A program made the position numbers and the translations under genes. A DNA stretch of 64,000 nucleotides, from NCBI GenBank assembly GCA_016125155.1, contig WGMI01000002.1:43750-107749 (forward strand), read 5' to 3'. Positions 18,813 through 30,952 of the stretch are shown piece after piece. Origin of the DNA: a bacterium (lineage in GTDB: Bacteria > Bacteroidota > Bacteroidia > Flavobacteriales > Schleiferiaceae). The notes under the pieces are model-generated. The model was not told the DNA's origin and made no database searches. It saw only the letters and a list, made by a program, of their open reading frames with translations. Positions within the stretch are counted from its first letter, which is position 1. Every line of letters begins with the position of its first letter.

Positions 18813-20243
18813 TTATTGCCCCTGACCCAGGCTGTAGCCCGGGACCGCATCGAAGGTGTACAGGTTCTCGGTTTTGATGCACTCCAACCCAGCAGACTCG
18901 AGCCTCAGCAGCAATTGGGCCACGGCGTCGCCCTTGGGATGAAGCCCCTCCGGACACAGAAAGCGACAGCGCCAATGGTCGGTGCAAAAGGTCTCGTCGA
19001 ATCCTTGGGGCCAAACCTTGACACCGCGGTTGGTGATCATATTGAGCGAAAAGTCGGCCCGATCGGCGGTTTGCAGCATACGGGCAAGCGCATTGGCATC
19101 GCCCTCGGCCCACTCGACGAACACATCGACCCCCACCAAGGCTTTGGTCTGGGTCTTGGCGCGGACGTAGGCCGGAATGCGAATGGGTTCGGCAGCCCCA
19201 AAATGGACAGGGACAAAGTGACGGGGTTCCTGCCCCAGCCTTTCGACGACCGCTTGAGTAAATTGTTGGGTACTTAGCGCCTTTTGCGGGTCTCGGGCCA
19301 TGTCTCGGGTATGGCAGCCATCTTCCAAAGTCTTGAGCCAAGCATTTTGAATGCGCGTGGGCTCTGCTGTTAGACCGAGCTGGAGCAACATCATCACCGC
19401 GCTCTGCAGCAATCCAGAGGGATTGGCCAATCCCTTGCCCGCAATGTCGGGAGCGGAACCGTGAATGGCTTCGAACATGGCAAAATCGGCTCCAATGTTG
19501 GCCGAGCCCGCCAAACCGACCGAGCCCGCGATTTGCGCCACCACATCGCTCAAGATATCACCGTATAAATTCGGCAATACCACAACATCAAAAAGCCCCG
19601 GGGTATCGGCCATTCGGGCGGTGCCGATGTCGATGATCCAGTGATCGGTCATGATGTCGGGATACCCCTTTGCCACTTCGTCAAATACCTTGTGAAACAG
19701 ACCGTCGGTGGCTTTCATAATGTTGTCCTTGGTCATGCAGCTCACCTTTTTACGCCCATTGACCCGCGCGTATTCAAAGGCATAGCGCACAATCCGCTCG
19801 CAACCCGGCCGGCTGATGAGTTTGAGGCATTGATACACCTCCTGGGTTTGCCGGTGCTCTATGCCGGCGTAGAGATCTTCCTCGTTTTCGCGAACAATCA
19901 CCACGTCCAACTCCGGATGTCGGGTGGGCACATGCGGATGCAGCGCGCGCACCGGACGCACATTGGCGAACAAACCGAGGGTTTTTCTCAAGGTGACGTT
20001 GAGGCTCTTATAGCCACCTCCCTGGGGGGTAGTGATGGGGGCCTTGAGCAGCACCCGGCAGTCTTTGAGGACAGCCCAGGCTTCTGGAGCAATGCCCGAA
20101 GTAACCCCGGAGAGGTAGACCTTTTCCCCGATTTCGATCGGAACAAATTCGAGGGGAACCTGAGCCTTTTGAAGAATCTCGATCACGGAATCCATGATTT
20201 CCGGTCCAATGCCGTCTCCGTGTGCCACAGCAATTCGCTTCAT
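18813..20243 (-). CDS. icd: NADP-dependent isocitrate dehydrogenase, long C-terminal type
   Basis: A 476-residue beta-decarboxylating dehydrogenase that turns isocitrate into 2-oxoglutarate. Visible are the opening IAVAHGDGIGPEI, the substrate-binding SLNVTLRKTLGLFANVRPV with VRENEEDLYAG, the metal-binding DVVVLPNLYGDILSDV and the cofactor loop EAIHGSAPDIAGKGLANP. The extra 140 residues at the C-terminus match the long form known from Thermus and many Bacteroidota. Cofactor preference (NADP) is inferred. It is transcribed away from a lysR gene across a short AT-rich gap. Confidence 0.88.
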   Translation of the reverse strand: MKRIAVAHGDGIGPEIMDSVIEILQKAQVPLEFVPIEIGEKVYLSGVTSGIAPEAWAVLKDCRVLLKAPITTPQGGGYKSLNVTLRKTLGLFANVRPVRALHPHVPTRHPELDVVIVRENEEDLYAGIEHRQTQEVYQCLKLISRPGCERIVRYAFEYARVNGRKKVSCMTKDNIMKATDGLFHKVFDEVAKGYPDIMTDHWIIDIGTARMADTPGLFDVVVLPNLYGDILSDVVAQIAGSVGLAGSANIGADFAMFEAIHGSAPDIAGKGLANPSGLLQSAVMMLLQLGLTAEPTRIQNAWLKTLEDGCHTRDMARDPQKALSTQQFTQAVVERLGQEPRHFVPVHFGAAEPIRIPAYVRAKTQTKALVGVDVFVEWAEGDANALARMLQTADRADFSLNMITNRGVKVWPQGFDETFCTDHWRCRFLCPEGLHPKGDAVAQLLLRLESAGLECIKTENLYTFDAVPGYSLGQGQ

Positions 20244-20290
20244 CGGGTTTGGGTTTTTATGAGTGGGTCAAAGGTGCATAAATTTATCTT

Positions 20291-20322
20291 TACTTAAGTA
20301 TATAATTTTTAAATTAAATTTG
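20291..20322 (+). promoter_or_regulatory. Divergent icd/lysR control region with palindrome and -7 element
   Basis: The AT-rich 83-base gap between icd and lysR holds a perfect ten-base palindrome, TACTTAAGTA, at 20291-20300 and a TAAATTTG (-7 type) at 20315-20322. The latter ends four bases before the lysR ATG. A palindrome between a LysR gene and its divergent neighbour is the usual place for a LysR-type binding site, so control of icd and lysR is a reasonable inference. Confidence 0.45.
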
Positions 20323-20326
20323 ATTT

Positions 20327-21247
20327 ATGAATTACACCCTCCAGCAGCTCCGCATTTTTGAACGATTCTGCAGATTAGGCAGTCTGGCTCGCTGTGCCGA
20401 AGCCATGTCGTTGACAGAAGCGGCCGTATCCATCCAGCTGCGGAATTTTCAACAAGAGTTTGCTCTACCGCTCGTGGAAAAGCGGGGGCGCAATTTGCAG
20501 CCCACCGAATACGGCCGGTTGATTGAAGATACCGTACGGCGCATTCTCGAAGAACACCTCCGCCTCGAAGACGTCTCTCAGGAATACCGCAAACTCGAGG
20601 TAGGCAGCTTGCGGTTGGCCAGCGCTTCGACGGGCAAGTATGTCCTGCCCTACTTCCTTTCCGAATTCGCCACGAACTACCCCAAAATCGATGTTCGGTT
20701 CGAAGTCAAAGAGCGCAACGAAGTCATAGAAGGTTTGATGCACTTCGAATTCGATGCTATACTGCTCTCGTTGGTTCCCGAAATTCCAAATCTGGAGACC
20801 CTGGACCTACTGCCCGACTCGGTACAGTTGATCGGACCCGCGAGCGCCCCCCACCCGGACCGAATTCAGCATTGGGAGGACTTGAAAAGCTTTCCGCTCC
20901 TGGGGCGCTCAGGGCTGTCGGGCGTACAGAGCATTGCGCACCAACACGTGCTCAATCAGGGTTGGAATCCCGAATACCGCATGATGCTCAACTCCTATGA
21001 GGCCGTCAAGCAATCGATTCTCGCCGGTTTGGGGATGGCTTTTATGCCCACGGTTGGACTGAGGCACGAACTGGCCCAACGCGAATTGAGGACCATCGAT
21101 ATCCCCGCCTTTCCCCTTCCCTTTGTCTGGAAGTTGGTTTGGCTCAAAGACCGGCGCAAAAGCCCCGCCCTCGAACGGCTTATCCTTCATCTCACCGAAA
21201 GGCGGCGTGCCTTGGTGGAAAAACACTTCGGCTGGCTGCCGAATTAA
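20327..21247 (+). CDS. LysR-family transcriptional regulator
   Basis: The protein has 306 residues. Its N-terminal winged helix-turn-helix (residues 1-60) includes LARCAEAMSLTEAAVSIQLRN. The rest is a periplasmic-binding-protein-like effector domain, beginning at LEVGSLRLASASTGKYVLP. The effector is unknown. LysR regulators often control a divergent neighbour, which here is icd. The convergent neighbour hutH is another possibility. The CbbR/CysB-like opening MNYTLQQLRIFERFCRLGSL is intact, and the ATG at 20327 is the natural start. Confidence 0.92.
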   Translation: MNYTLQQLRIFERFCRLGSLARCAEAMSLTEAAVSIQLRNFQQEFALPLVEKRGRNLQPTEYGRLIEDTVRRILEEHLRLEDVSQEYRKLEVGSLRLASASTGKYVLPYFLSEFATNYPKIDVRFEVKERNEVIEGLMHFEFDAILLSLVPEIPNLETLDLLPDSVQLIGPASAPHPDRIQHWEDLKSFPLLGRSGLSGVQSIAHQHVLNQGWNPEYRMMLNSYEAVKQSILAGLGMAFMPTVGLRHELAQRELRTIDIPAFPLPFVWKLVWLKDRRKSPALERLILHLTERRRALVEKHFGWLPN

Positions 21248-21252
21248 GGCCA

Positions 21253-22770
21253 TTAAGGCTCGGGGAATCCTTCGATTTCGATGTGTTCTATCCACTGCGC
21301 CCCGGCCTGAATCAGGGGCTGCATTTCGGCATCGCGCTCCAAATAAGGAACCGACGCTCGATAAGATGCCTTCCATTGTTCGAGAAACGGAGAACTGTGG
21401 ACCCCGAGCAGGTCGAGTGCTTGGGCGGCGTGCATCATCTCAATCGAAATGATGTCGCGCCAGTGGTCGAGCATTTCGTGCAGACGCGTCGCCGCATTGG
21501 CGCCCATGCTCACATGGTCTTCCTGATTATTGGACGAGGGAATGCTGTCGGCTGAGGCGGGGGTACACAGGGTTTTGTTGCGGCTCACCAAAGAAGCGGC
21601 CGCGTATTGGGCAATCATCAGACCGCTGTTGAGCCCTGGATGCGCCGCCAGATAGGGCTTTAAACCCCTCAATCCGCTTTGCAATTGAAAAATGCGGCGC
21701 TCGGCGATGTGGCCGTATTCGTGAATGCCCAGCGCCAAATAGTCGCAAGCCATGGCGAGCGGCTGTCCGTGAAAATTTCCTCCGCTCAGGACGGCCTCGC
21801 CGGGAAAAACGGTAGGGTTGTCGGTCACCGAATCGAGTTCGTCTTCGAGCAAGGCGCCCACGCGGTCAAAAACATCGAGCGAAGCGCCGTGTACCTGGGG
21901 GATGCAGCGAAAGGCATAAGGGTCTTGAACGTGCTTTTTGGGGGCAGCAAACCGGGGGCTGCCCTCGAGAAACTCGCGGATGCGCGCAGCAGTCCGGGTT
22001 TGTCCGGGGTGCTTGCGAATGCGGTGCAGCCGCGCATCAAAGGGCTCGGGTCGGGCATCGAAGGCATCTATGGACAGCGCTGCCACCACATCGGCGGTGT
22101 AGGACAATCGATAGGCGCGCAGCAGTGCTGAAACTGCATTGGCGCTCATGAACTGAGTTCCGTTGAGCAAGGCCAACCCCTCTTTGCTCTGCAGGCGCAA
22201 GGGGGGCCATCCAAGCTTGGACAGGGCGTCGGTGGCCTCCATCAACTTGCCCTTGAGCCGGACTTTTCCCCGTCCTATCAGGGCCAACGACAGATGAGCC
22301 AGCGGTGCCAAATCGCCCGAAGCCCCCAACGACCCAAAGCGGTACACCACGGGAAGACAATCGGCATTGTACATCGCCACCAAGCGTTCCAGCAGTTCCG
22401 GGCGCACCCCACTGTACCCATAACCAAAGGCCTGGGCTTTGAACAACAGCATCAACTGAACCACTTCGGGTTCCACTTCCTCGCCTAGACCACAGGCATG
22501 AGAGAGGACCAAATTTTCTTGTAATTGCTCCAGATCAGCCTCGGGAACCCGGGTATCGCAGAGCGAACCAAACCCCGTATTGATCCCGTAGATGGGTTGT
22601 TGGCTCCCAGCGACGTGCTCCTCGAGCCATGTTCTGCCGTGCCCCACCCGATCCCGCGCCTCTTGGCTGATTTCTGCGGTCCACCTTCCCTTGAGCGCCG
22701 CGTGAATACGCCGGAGGTCGAGGGGATGATCCGGATGTAGGACAAGGGTGGACATAGACGAGTGGCTCAT
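21253..22770 (-). CDS. hutH: Histidine ammonia-lyase
   Basis: A 505-residue enzyme that removes ammonia from histidine to give urocanate, the first step of histidine breakdown. The triad that cyclises into the MIO cofactor, Ala-Ser-Gly, is in GSLGASGDLAPLAHL (about 150-152). Further family blocks are YGINTGFGSL and ALLNGTQFMSA. Other aromatic ammonia-lyases share the fold, so substrate assignment is likely but not proven. No hutU, hutI or hutG genes lie in the window. The -7 region reads CATCTTTG, one mismatch from consensus. Confidence 0.88.
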   Translation of the reverse strand: MSHSSMSTLVLHPDHPLDLRRIHAALKGRWTAEISQEARDRVGHGRTWLEEHVAGSQQPIYGINTGFGSLCDTRVPEADLEQLQENLVLSHACGLGEEVEPEVVQLMLLFKAQAFGYGYSGVRPELLERLVAMYNADCLPVVYRFGSLGASGDLAPLAHLSLALIGRGKVRLKGKLMEATDALSKLGWPPLRLQSKEGLALLNGTQFMSANAVSALLRAYRLSYTADVVAALSIDAFDARPEPFDARLHRIRKHPGQTRTAARIREFLEGSPRFAAPKKHVQDPYAFRCIPQVHGASLDVFDRVGALLEDELDSVTDNPTVFPGEAVLSGGNFHGQPLAMACDYLALGIHEYGHIAERRIFQLQSGLRGLKPYLAAHPGLNSGLMIAQYAAASLVSRNKTLCTPASADSIPSSNNQEDHVSMGANAATRLHEMLDHWRDIISIEMMHAAQALDLLGVHSSPFLEQWKASYRASVPYLERDAEMQPLIQAGAQWIEHIEIEGFPEP

Positions 22771-22806
22771 GGGTGTGCAAAGATGGGGTCAAGCGTCGCA
22801 GTTTTT

Positions 22807-23838
22807 TCAACCCTTGGGTTTAGAGGCCTGTTCTCGGGCAGAACGAATCAGGGTTTCGATAAGGGCCACTGTGTGATCGGGATAGTCGACTTGAAGCACC
22901 TGACCCTGGTGCACCCAATCTCGAACCACCGCCTTTCCCTCTTCATCCAATCGATCGACAATGGGTACCCCCATCGATTTGAGCGCAGCCGCATTGCAGT
23001 ATTGCTCGTATTGACGTCGAATCGGAATGCAGCACAGCTTTTTGCCCAAATAAAGCGCCTCGGCTGGGGTTTCGAATCCGGCCCCGGTCAGAATACCCGC
23101 GCAACCCGCAAAACTCTCGAGAAAATCGGCATTGTTGACCGGCCGGATCCACAGGCCCCCCTTCCGCACTTCTGTTTTATCGAACTTGCTGAATATGTGC
23201 CATTCAACCCCTTCGATTGAACCCAATGCTTCCATCAATTCATCCGATCCGAAGGCGGGCAAATAGACCGTATAATGCCCCTCGTTCCGGACAGAGAGGT
23301 TGCGAATTTCAGACCGAATAATCGGGGTGTGCACAAACGCATCAAAGCGGTCAAAGTGCAGCCCGATGGGATCCGTACAAGGCGCATAGTGCTTGAGAAT
23401 CCACTCCCCGTGCCAAGAACGGACCCGAGGCCGCGGACAGCGATCTGATAAAAAACTGGCTTGGTGCCCCCAGCCGAATACCCTCCGTTTTCTGAGCTTT
23501 CCGGCCCAGGCCGTAATAAACTCAAAGTCGTTGATGATGAGGTGGTACGGGCTAAAATCGAAGTCGAAGATTTCGCGGGCTATCCGAAGCAAGTTGTTTT
23601 TGAACAGGGTTCTTGTCAAACTGATGGCCCCGGACCGATCGTAGAGAAACGTAAGCCCTTTGCTGCGAAAACGCACGGGAAAGCCCAGATCTACTTCGCT
23701 TTGATCGCCCCCGACAAAGACATCGACCGCTCCATAGCGCGCCAGAATCGGCACAATTTCTCGGGCCCGGGCTACGTGTCCGTTTCCGGTTCCCTGCACC
23801 GCATACAAGATCCGCAAGGGCGGCATATCGGGGTCCAT
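22807..23838 (-). CDS. Glycosyltransferase family protein, GT28/MJ1255-like
   Basis: A 343-residue protein with the opening LRILYAVQGTGNGHVARARE, characteristic of a GT-B glycosyltransferase group related to MurG and MJ1255. The C-terminal nucleotide-sugar region includes CAGILTGAGFETPAEALYLGKKLCCIP, where glycine-rich and acidic residues bind the donor. Donor and acceptor are unknown. The ATG at 23838 shares one base with the stop of the upstream phosphoesterase gene (TGATG). That link suggests both act on an envelope glycolipid, but this is inference. Confidence 0.8.
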   Translation of the reverse strand: MDPDMPPLRILYAVQGTGNGHVARAREIVPILARYGAVDVFVGGDQSEVDLGFPVRFRSKGLTFLYDRSGAISLTRTLFKNNLLRIAREIFDFDFSPYHLIINDFEFITAWAGKLRKRRVFGWGHQASFLSDRCPRPRVRSWHGEWILKHYAPCTDPIGLHFDRFDAFVHTPIIRSEIRNLSVRNEGHYTVYLPAFGSDELMEALGSIEGVEWHIFSKFDKTEVRKGGLWIRPVNNADFLESFAGCAGILTGAGFETPAEALYLGKKLCCIPIRRQYEQYCNAAALKSMGVPIVDRLDEEGKAVVRDWVHQGQVLQVDYPDHTVALIETLIRSAREQASKPKG

Positions 23839-24710
23839 CAACGACTTCCGGCTGGTCTGGCTTTTCCGGGCTCGGCCTCTTGATCCTCGGTCACCTTCTG
23901 AATCAAACCTTTGAGGTCGAGCTCCATGCCTTCATTGCCTTCTTCTTCGCCCTCGATGTCGTAGTGGTCGTCGGTGTATTGATAGATGCTCCAGCGCCCC
24001 TCTTCGTACTCCAGCGACGTCAGGTTTTCGACCCAGTCGCCTGAATTGAGGTACACACAGCTCCCGTTTTTGCGCAAAATGGTGCGCATTTGGGGTTGGT
24101 GAATATGGCCGCACACTACGTAGTCGTACCCTTTGTCGATGGCCAGCTCGGCCGCGGTTTCTTCGAAGTCTCCGATGTACTTCACCGCCTTTTTTACGCT
24201 GTTTTTGATCTTCTTGGACAGCGAATATTTCTCCCGCCCCATATTGACCAAGACCCAGTTCATAAAACTGTTGATCAGGATCAACAAGTCGTAGCCCCAC
24301 CCCCCGAGTTTGGCGATCCACTTGGCATTCTGGATGCTGGCGTCAAAAATATCCCCATGGAAAATCCAGACTTTCTTTCCATCGACCTCCAAAACCAATT
24401 TATCCGCCAGCGTAAAACTGCCCATTTCGAAGTCCGTGAATTTCCGGAGCAATTCGTCGTGGTTGCCGGTCAGGTAATACACCTTGACCCCTTTGCTGAC
24501 CATATTGAGCACTTGCTTGAGCACCTTGAGGTGGGCCTTGGGGAAATAGCTCTTGCGAAACTGCCAGATGTCGATAATGTCCCCGTTGAGCACGAGAATG
24601 TCGGGATCAATGCTCTTGAGATAGCGCGTCAGTTCTTTGCCATGGCATCCGTAGGTGCCCAGATGCACATCGCTCACCACGGCGATTTCGACCGGTCTTT
24701 TTTTACTCAT
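23838..24710 (-). CDS. Calcineurin-like phosphoesterase, UDP-2,3-diacylglucosamine diphosphatase (LpxH)-like
   Basis: The protein has 290 residues. All metallophosphoesterase metal motifs are visible: VSDVHLGTYGCHG, LNGDIIDIW, LTGNHDELL, IFHGDIFDAS and VCGHIHQPQM. Relatives in Bacteroidota are annotated as LpxH-type diphosphatases, which make lipid X in lipid A synthesis. The motif set alone does not fix the substrate. The last 40 residues are acidic and not part of the fold. It is preceded by a -7 element and followed without gap by a glycosyltransferase gene. Confidence 0.78.
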   Translation of the reverse strand: MSKKRPVEIAVVSDVHLGTYGCHGKELTRYLKSIDPDILVLNGDIIDIWQFRKSYFPKAHLKVLKQVLNMVSKGVKVYYLTGNHDELLRKFTDFEMGSFTLADKLVLEVDGKKVWIFHGDIFDASIQNAKWIAKLGGWGYDLLILINSFMNWVLVNMGREKYSLSKKIKNSVKKAVKYIGDFEETAAELAIDKGYDYVVCGHIHQPQMRTILRKNGSCVYLNSGDWVENLTSLEYEEGRWSIYQYTDDHYDIEGEEEGNEGMELDLKGLIQKVTEDQEAEPGKARPAGSR

Positions 24711-24739
24711 GGCGCTGAGTGGTACTTCGAAGAATCGGA

Positions 24740-24747
24740 CAAAACTA
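24740..24747 (-). promoter_or_regulatory. -7 element TAGTTTTG for the LpxH-like gene
   Basis: On the minus strand this reads TAGTTTTG, an exact TAnnTTTG match 29 bases before the ATG at 24710, in the gap after dapA. Confidence 0.45.
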
Positions 24748-24782
24748 GGCGCGAAACAGCATGAGAGCGAAAAGCCAAGACC

Positions 24783-25670
24783 TTAGACGCTTGGCGAGCG
24801 TTGACCGAGTCGGGCTCCGAGTCGGGCCTTGAGTTCGTCACTGGCCTCTGCCAAGGGCAAACGGACCCGGGGCGTCATAAGACCTTTGAGTGCAAGGCCA
24901 GCTTTGACCCCTGCCGGATTGCCCTCCGCAAAGAGCAATTCGGTGGTTTCGAACAGGGCAAAATGCAAGTCTTTGGCCTGAGCCCATGCTCCAGCCTCGA
25001 GGGCCCGCACCATATCCGAAAAGGTACGGGGTTCGAGTTGGGCCACTACGGAGATGACGCCTTCGGCCCCGAGACCCATCATCGAAAACGTCAGGTTGTC
25101 GTCTCCGGAAAGTACCCCGAATCCTTCGGGACGCCCCATCAGGATGCGGGTAATTTGGGTCAAATCGCCCGAGGCTTCCTTGATTCCGACAATGGAAGGG
25201 TGTTGGGCGAGTGCCAGCGTTGTTTCGGCGGATAGATTGCTCGCCGTTCGGCCCGGTACATTGTAGAGCACAATAGGCAGGGGGGTGGCGTCGGCCAAGG
25301 CTTCAAAGTGCAACCGAAGCCCTTTTTGGGTGGGTTTGTTGTAGTAGGGAGCCACGCTCAGCAGGCCGGAATAACCCGAAAAATCGAAGCTCTCGAAGCC
25401 CGCAATCAGTTCGGCGGTGTTGTTGCCGCCCCAGCCATACAACAGGGGCACCCGTCCGGCGACCGCTGACACCACGTGCCGAGCTACGCTCTTTCTTTCT
25501 TCTGAAGACAGCGTCGCTGACTCGGCGGTGGTCCCCATCACCACCAAAAAATCGACCCCGCCTTCAAGGCAAACGTCGATGAGCCGATCCAAAGCGCTCC
25601 AATCGATTTGAAGCCGATCGTCGAAAGGGGTGACCAAGGCGACGCCCGTTCCCCGAAACAATCCTTTCAC
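24783..25670 (-). CDS. dapA: 4-hydroxy-tetrahydrodipicolinate synthase
   Basis: A 295-residue TIM-barrel enzyme that condenses pyruvate with aspartate semialdehyde for lysine and diaminopimelate. It shows GTTAESATLS (substrate threonines), the catalytic tyrosine in VLYNVPGRT (about 136) and the Schiff-base lysine in VGIKEASGDL (about 164). It starts with GTG, overlapping the DUF6913 stop as GTGA. The DUF6913-dapA pair is something I recognise as common in Flavobacteriia. Confidence 0.95.
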   Translation of the reverse strand: MKGLFRGTGVALVTPFDDRLQIDWSALDRLIDVCLEGGVDFLVVMGTTAESATLSSEERKSVARHVVSAVAGRVPLLYGWGGNNTAELIAGFESFDFSGYSGLLSVAPYYNKPTQKGLRLHFEALADATPLPIVLYNVPGRTASNLSAETTLALAQHPSIVGIKEASGDLTQITRILMGRPEGFGVLSGDDNLTFSMMGLGAEGVISVVAQLEPRTFSDMVRALEAGAWAQAKDLHFALFETTELLFAEGNPAGVKAGLALKGLMTPRVRLPLAEASDELKARLGARLGQRSPSV

Positions 25671-26197
25671 GCTGCGTTGATTTGCGCCAAATATCCGAAT
25701 ACCTGCTCGACAAATTCAGATACCGCCATGCCCTGAGGTCTGATCAACATCAGGTCGCACGCCGCCACGCTGTCTTCGTAGCAGCCCACCCGAAACTCGG
25801 CCCGGGTCCCCATGCACGCAAAAAGCAAGGGGAGAATGGGCTCTTCCGACATACAGAGCACCACATCAAAATGCACAGAGCGCCAGGGGGCGAGTACGTG
25901 GGTTTTGGGCTTGCTGAACAGGTCAAGGTCTTTTTTTCCGAAAAAGCGCAGTCGTTCCTCGGCGGACGTACCCTCATCCAAAGTCGGCGCTTTGGGCTGA
26001 AACACCAAGGCAGACACGTCTTTTCCCTGCCGCTCCAATAGACCGACCAGCCCTTCCCACACCGACGGGGTCCAGTTATCGTTGACCGTGCCCAACACCG
26101 CCACGCGGGTGGTGGATTTCCATCCAGGAAAGGCGCCCAATTTGTACGTGGGACGTTGAAAATGAAATAGGTAGCGCCCTAAGGTGTTGCCTTTCAT
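25667..26197 (-). CDS. DUF6913 family protein
   Basis: A 176-residue protein with no signal peptide. Its pattern (RVAVLGTVND near the start, VLCMSEEPILPLLFACMGTRAEFRVG late) matches the small Bacteroidota-specific DUF6913 family that I associate with the gene before dapA. The function is unknown. I start at the ATG at 26197. The open frame reaches a TTG at 26248, but nothing there resembles the family. A -7 element is at 26259-26266. Coupled by overlap to dapA. Confidence 0.7.
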   Translation of the reverse strand: MKGNTLGRYLFHFQRPTYKLGAFPGWKSTTRVAVLGTVNDNWTPSVWEGLVGLLERQGKDVSALVFQPKAPTLDEGTSAEERLRFFGKKDLDLFSKPKTHVLAPWRSVHFDVVLCMSEEPILPLLFACMGTRAEFRVGCYEDSVAACDLMLIRPQGMAVSEFVEQVFGYLAQINAA

Positions 26198-26258
26198 GCT
26201 CCGTTTGGCGGCGATTGATCCTCTAGTACCTTGCGCTTGCTGCTCCAAACCGCTGACC

Positions 26259-26266
26259 CAAAACTA
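26259..26266 (-). promoter_or_regulatory. -7 element TAGTTTTG for DUF6913-dapA
   Basis: Read on the minus strand this is TAGTTTTG, an exact consensus match. It lies 61 bases before the chosen DUF6913 start, in the short divergent gap with the 5'-nucleotidase genes. Confidence 0.4.
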
Positions 26267-26290
26267 ATCATTCGTTAACACAGACTTCAA

Positions 26291-27063
26291 GTGCACAAAA
26301 AGTTTCACTACAAGTATTTGATTGTCAACGTATTCTTTTTTTCACTACTCTGTTCTTATTGCGTTTCCTGCGGGGGCGGATCAGGGCTTCAAAGTGGGAT
26401 TTCGTCTGTGGGGCGCTTGGATACCGTGACTTCAGGAACCGGAGACAGTGCCTTAGCTCGATTGCTCCTCCCCTATCGGACCGAAATGGGGCAACAATTC
26501 GAACAAGTGATCGGACAACTTTCGGTCCCCTTGCGCCGTGGTAGCAACCCGGATAGCCTCGGGCAGAAGTTGTTGTGGAACCACGTTACGGATGCCTGTT
26601 TGGCCTTTGCGCGGGATTCGCTCGGTTGGGCTGCAGAAGGGTGTTTGCTCAACTCCGGCGGATTGCGGGCCGATTTGAGTCCTGGCCCCGTGCGCGTGAT
26701 CGATGTTTTTGAATTGCTTCCCTTCGACAACACCCTCGTGCTTTCGGAATTGGACAGTGTGCAGTGGCTGGAAATGCAAAGGCATCTTGAAGCGCGGTTT
26801 CAACCCCAGTCCGGTTGGGTATGGGATATCGAAGGCGACCGTCATCAACTGTTGCGCCGAGGGCGCAGTTACCCGGTACGCCTCGTCACCATTGACTATT
26901 TGACGGATGGAGGCGATCGAATGGATTTCTTAAAGAATACGATCCAACAGCGCTCGGGTATTGTGATCCGTGACGCCTATTTGTGGTATTGGAAACGCCA
27001 TCCGGAGGAACAGCCGGCCTACGACGACCGCGGCCGCCGAGGTGGAACTTCAAACCTCGAACC

Positions 27064-27067
<4 letters not shown>
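26291..27067 (+). CDS. 5'-nucleotidase C-terminal domain lipoprotein
   Basis: A 258-residue protein from a GTG start. The N-terminus is a lipoprotein signal with a cysteine-rich end (CSYCVSCGGGSG), so the mature protein is probably membrane-anchored. The rest is the 5'-nucleotidase C-terminal domain (substrate-specificity domain), with LNSGGLRADLSPGPVRVIDVFELLPFDN, the conserved base-binding region of UshA-like enzymes, and YLTDGGDRMDF. The catalytic metal domain is absent and lies in the next gene. The stop overlaps that gene's ATG, so the two halves are made together. Confidence 0.88.
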
Positions 27068-30030
<2,963 letters not shown>

Positions 30031-30882
30031 TTACGGCTTGAGGCGGGCCATGAGGAATCGCTCTTTTCCACTAAGGTCAAACCGAATTTCGGCTTTCCAT
30101 TCATCGCCAAAACAACCGATGCACTGGGCTGCCAAGGGGGGGTGCAGTTCGATCCACAGCAGCCCTCCTGGGTTAAGGCTTCCTTGGAGAGACCGATCGC
30201 GCAGGGCCTCCACAAAGAGCAAAGGATGCGCATCGGGAACAAACAGAGCGGAATGGGGTTCGTGGTTCAAAACGGAGGTATCGATGTTATACACTTCACT
30301 TTGAGGAATATAGGGCGGATTGGAAACGATAAGGTCAAAGCGTCCCAAAGCAGACCAATCGGGATTTAAGGCATCAAACACCCGCAGTTGAAGCGGAATA
30401 CTGAGCGCTTCCGCATTTTCCTTCGCCAATTCCAAGGCCTCTTTGGAGACATCGAACCCCTGTACTTCGGCCCTGGGAAAACGCCGGGCCAAAGACAACG
30501 CCAAACAACCGCTGCCCGTCATCGCATCCAAGATGCGGAGTGGCTCTGGGGTTTCTGAGGCCGCCAGAACAACCATTTCTTCGGTTTCGGGCCGGGGAAT
30601 CAACGCCCGGGCATCGGATTTGAGCCAAAGGCCATCAAACAACACCCGACCGCTGAGGTGCTGCAGGGGTCTGCCTTCGAGCAGTCCATCACAACCCGCT
30701 TTGAAGCGCCATGGCGCCTCAGCAACGTTTTTTGTGGCCAAAGCCGATGCCCACAACTCGAGCAAGGCTTGGCGCACCTCGCGGGGATCCCAACCCGTCA
30801 AAATCAAGGGATCAGAGGCCGCTCGATACCAATCCGAATCGAGAAATTCCCAGCGCTCGGTGGGAAAGGGGGGCGACGTCAT
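30031..30882 (-). CDS. prmC: Peptide chain release factor N(5)-glutamine methyltransferase
   Basis: The 283-residue HemK/PrmC family methylase that modifies the GGQ glutamine of release factors RF1 and RF2. The SAM-binding motif is RILDAMTGSGCLALSLA (an M replaces the more usual C or G), and the catalytic NPPY is in FDLIVSNPPYIPQSE (about 188-191). RPETEEMV is also typical. I use the ATG at 30882. The longer frame to 31272 is an out-of-frame reading of ribD. It is divergent from ribD and upstream of ligA. Confidence 0.92.
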   Translation of the reverse strand: MTSPPFPTERWEFLDSDWYRAASDPLILTGWDPREVRQALLELWASALATKNVAEAPWRFKAGCDGLLEGRPLQHLSGRVLFDGLWLKSDARALIPRPETEEMVVLAASETPEPLRILDAMTGSGCLALSLARRFPRAEVQGFDVSKEALELAKENAEALSIPLQLRVFDALNPDWSALGRFDLIVSNPPYIPQSEVYNIDTSVLNHEPHSALFVPDAHPLLFVEALRDRSLQGSLNPGGLLWIELHPPLAAQCIGCFGDEWKAEIRFDLSGKERFLMARLKP

Positions 30883-30952
30883 GCGTTTAAAGGCGTTGAG
30901 AAATACCGGCTGCGAATAAACGCCATTTGCCGCCTCCCGATACCTTCGCACC

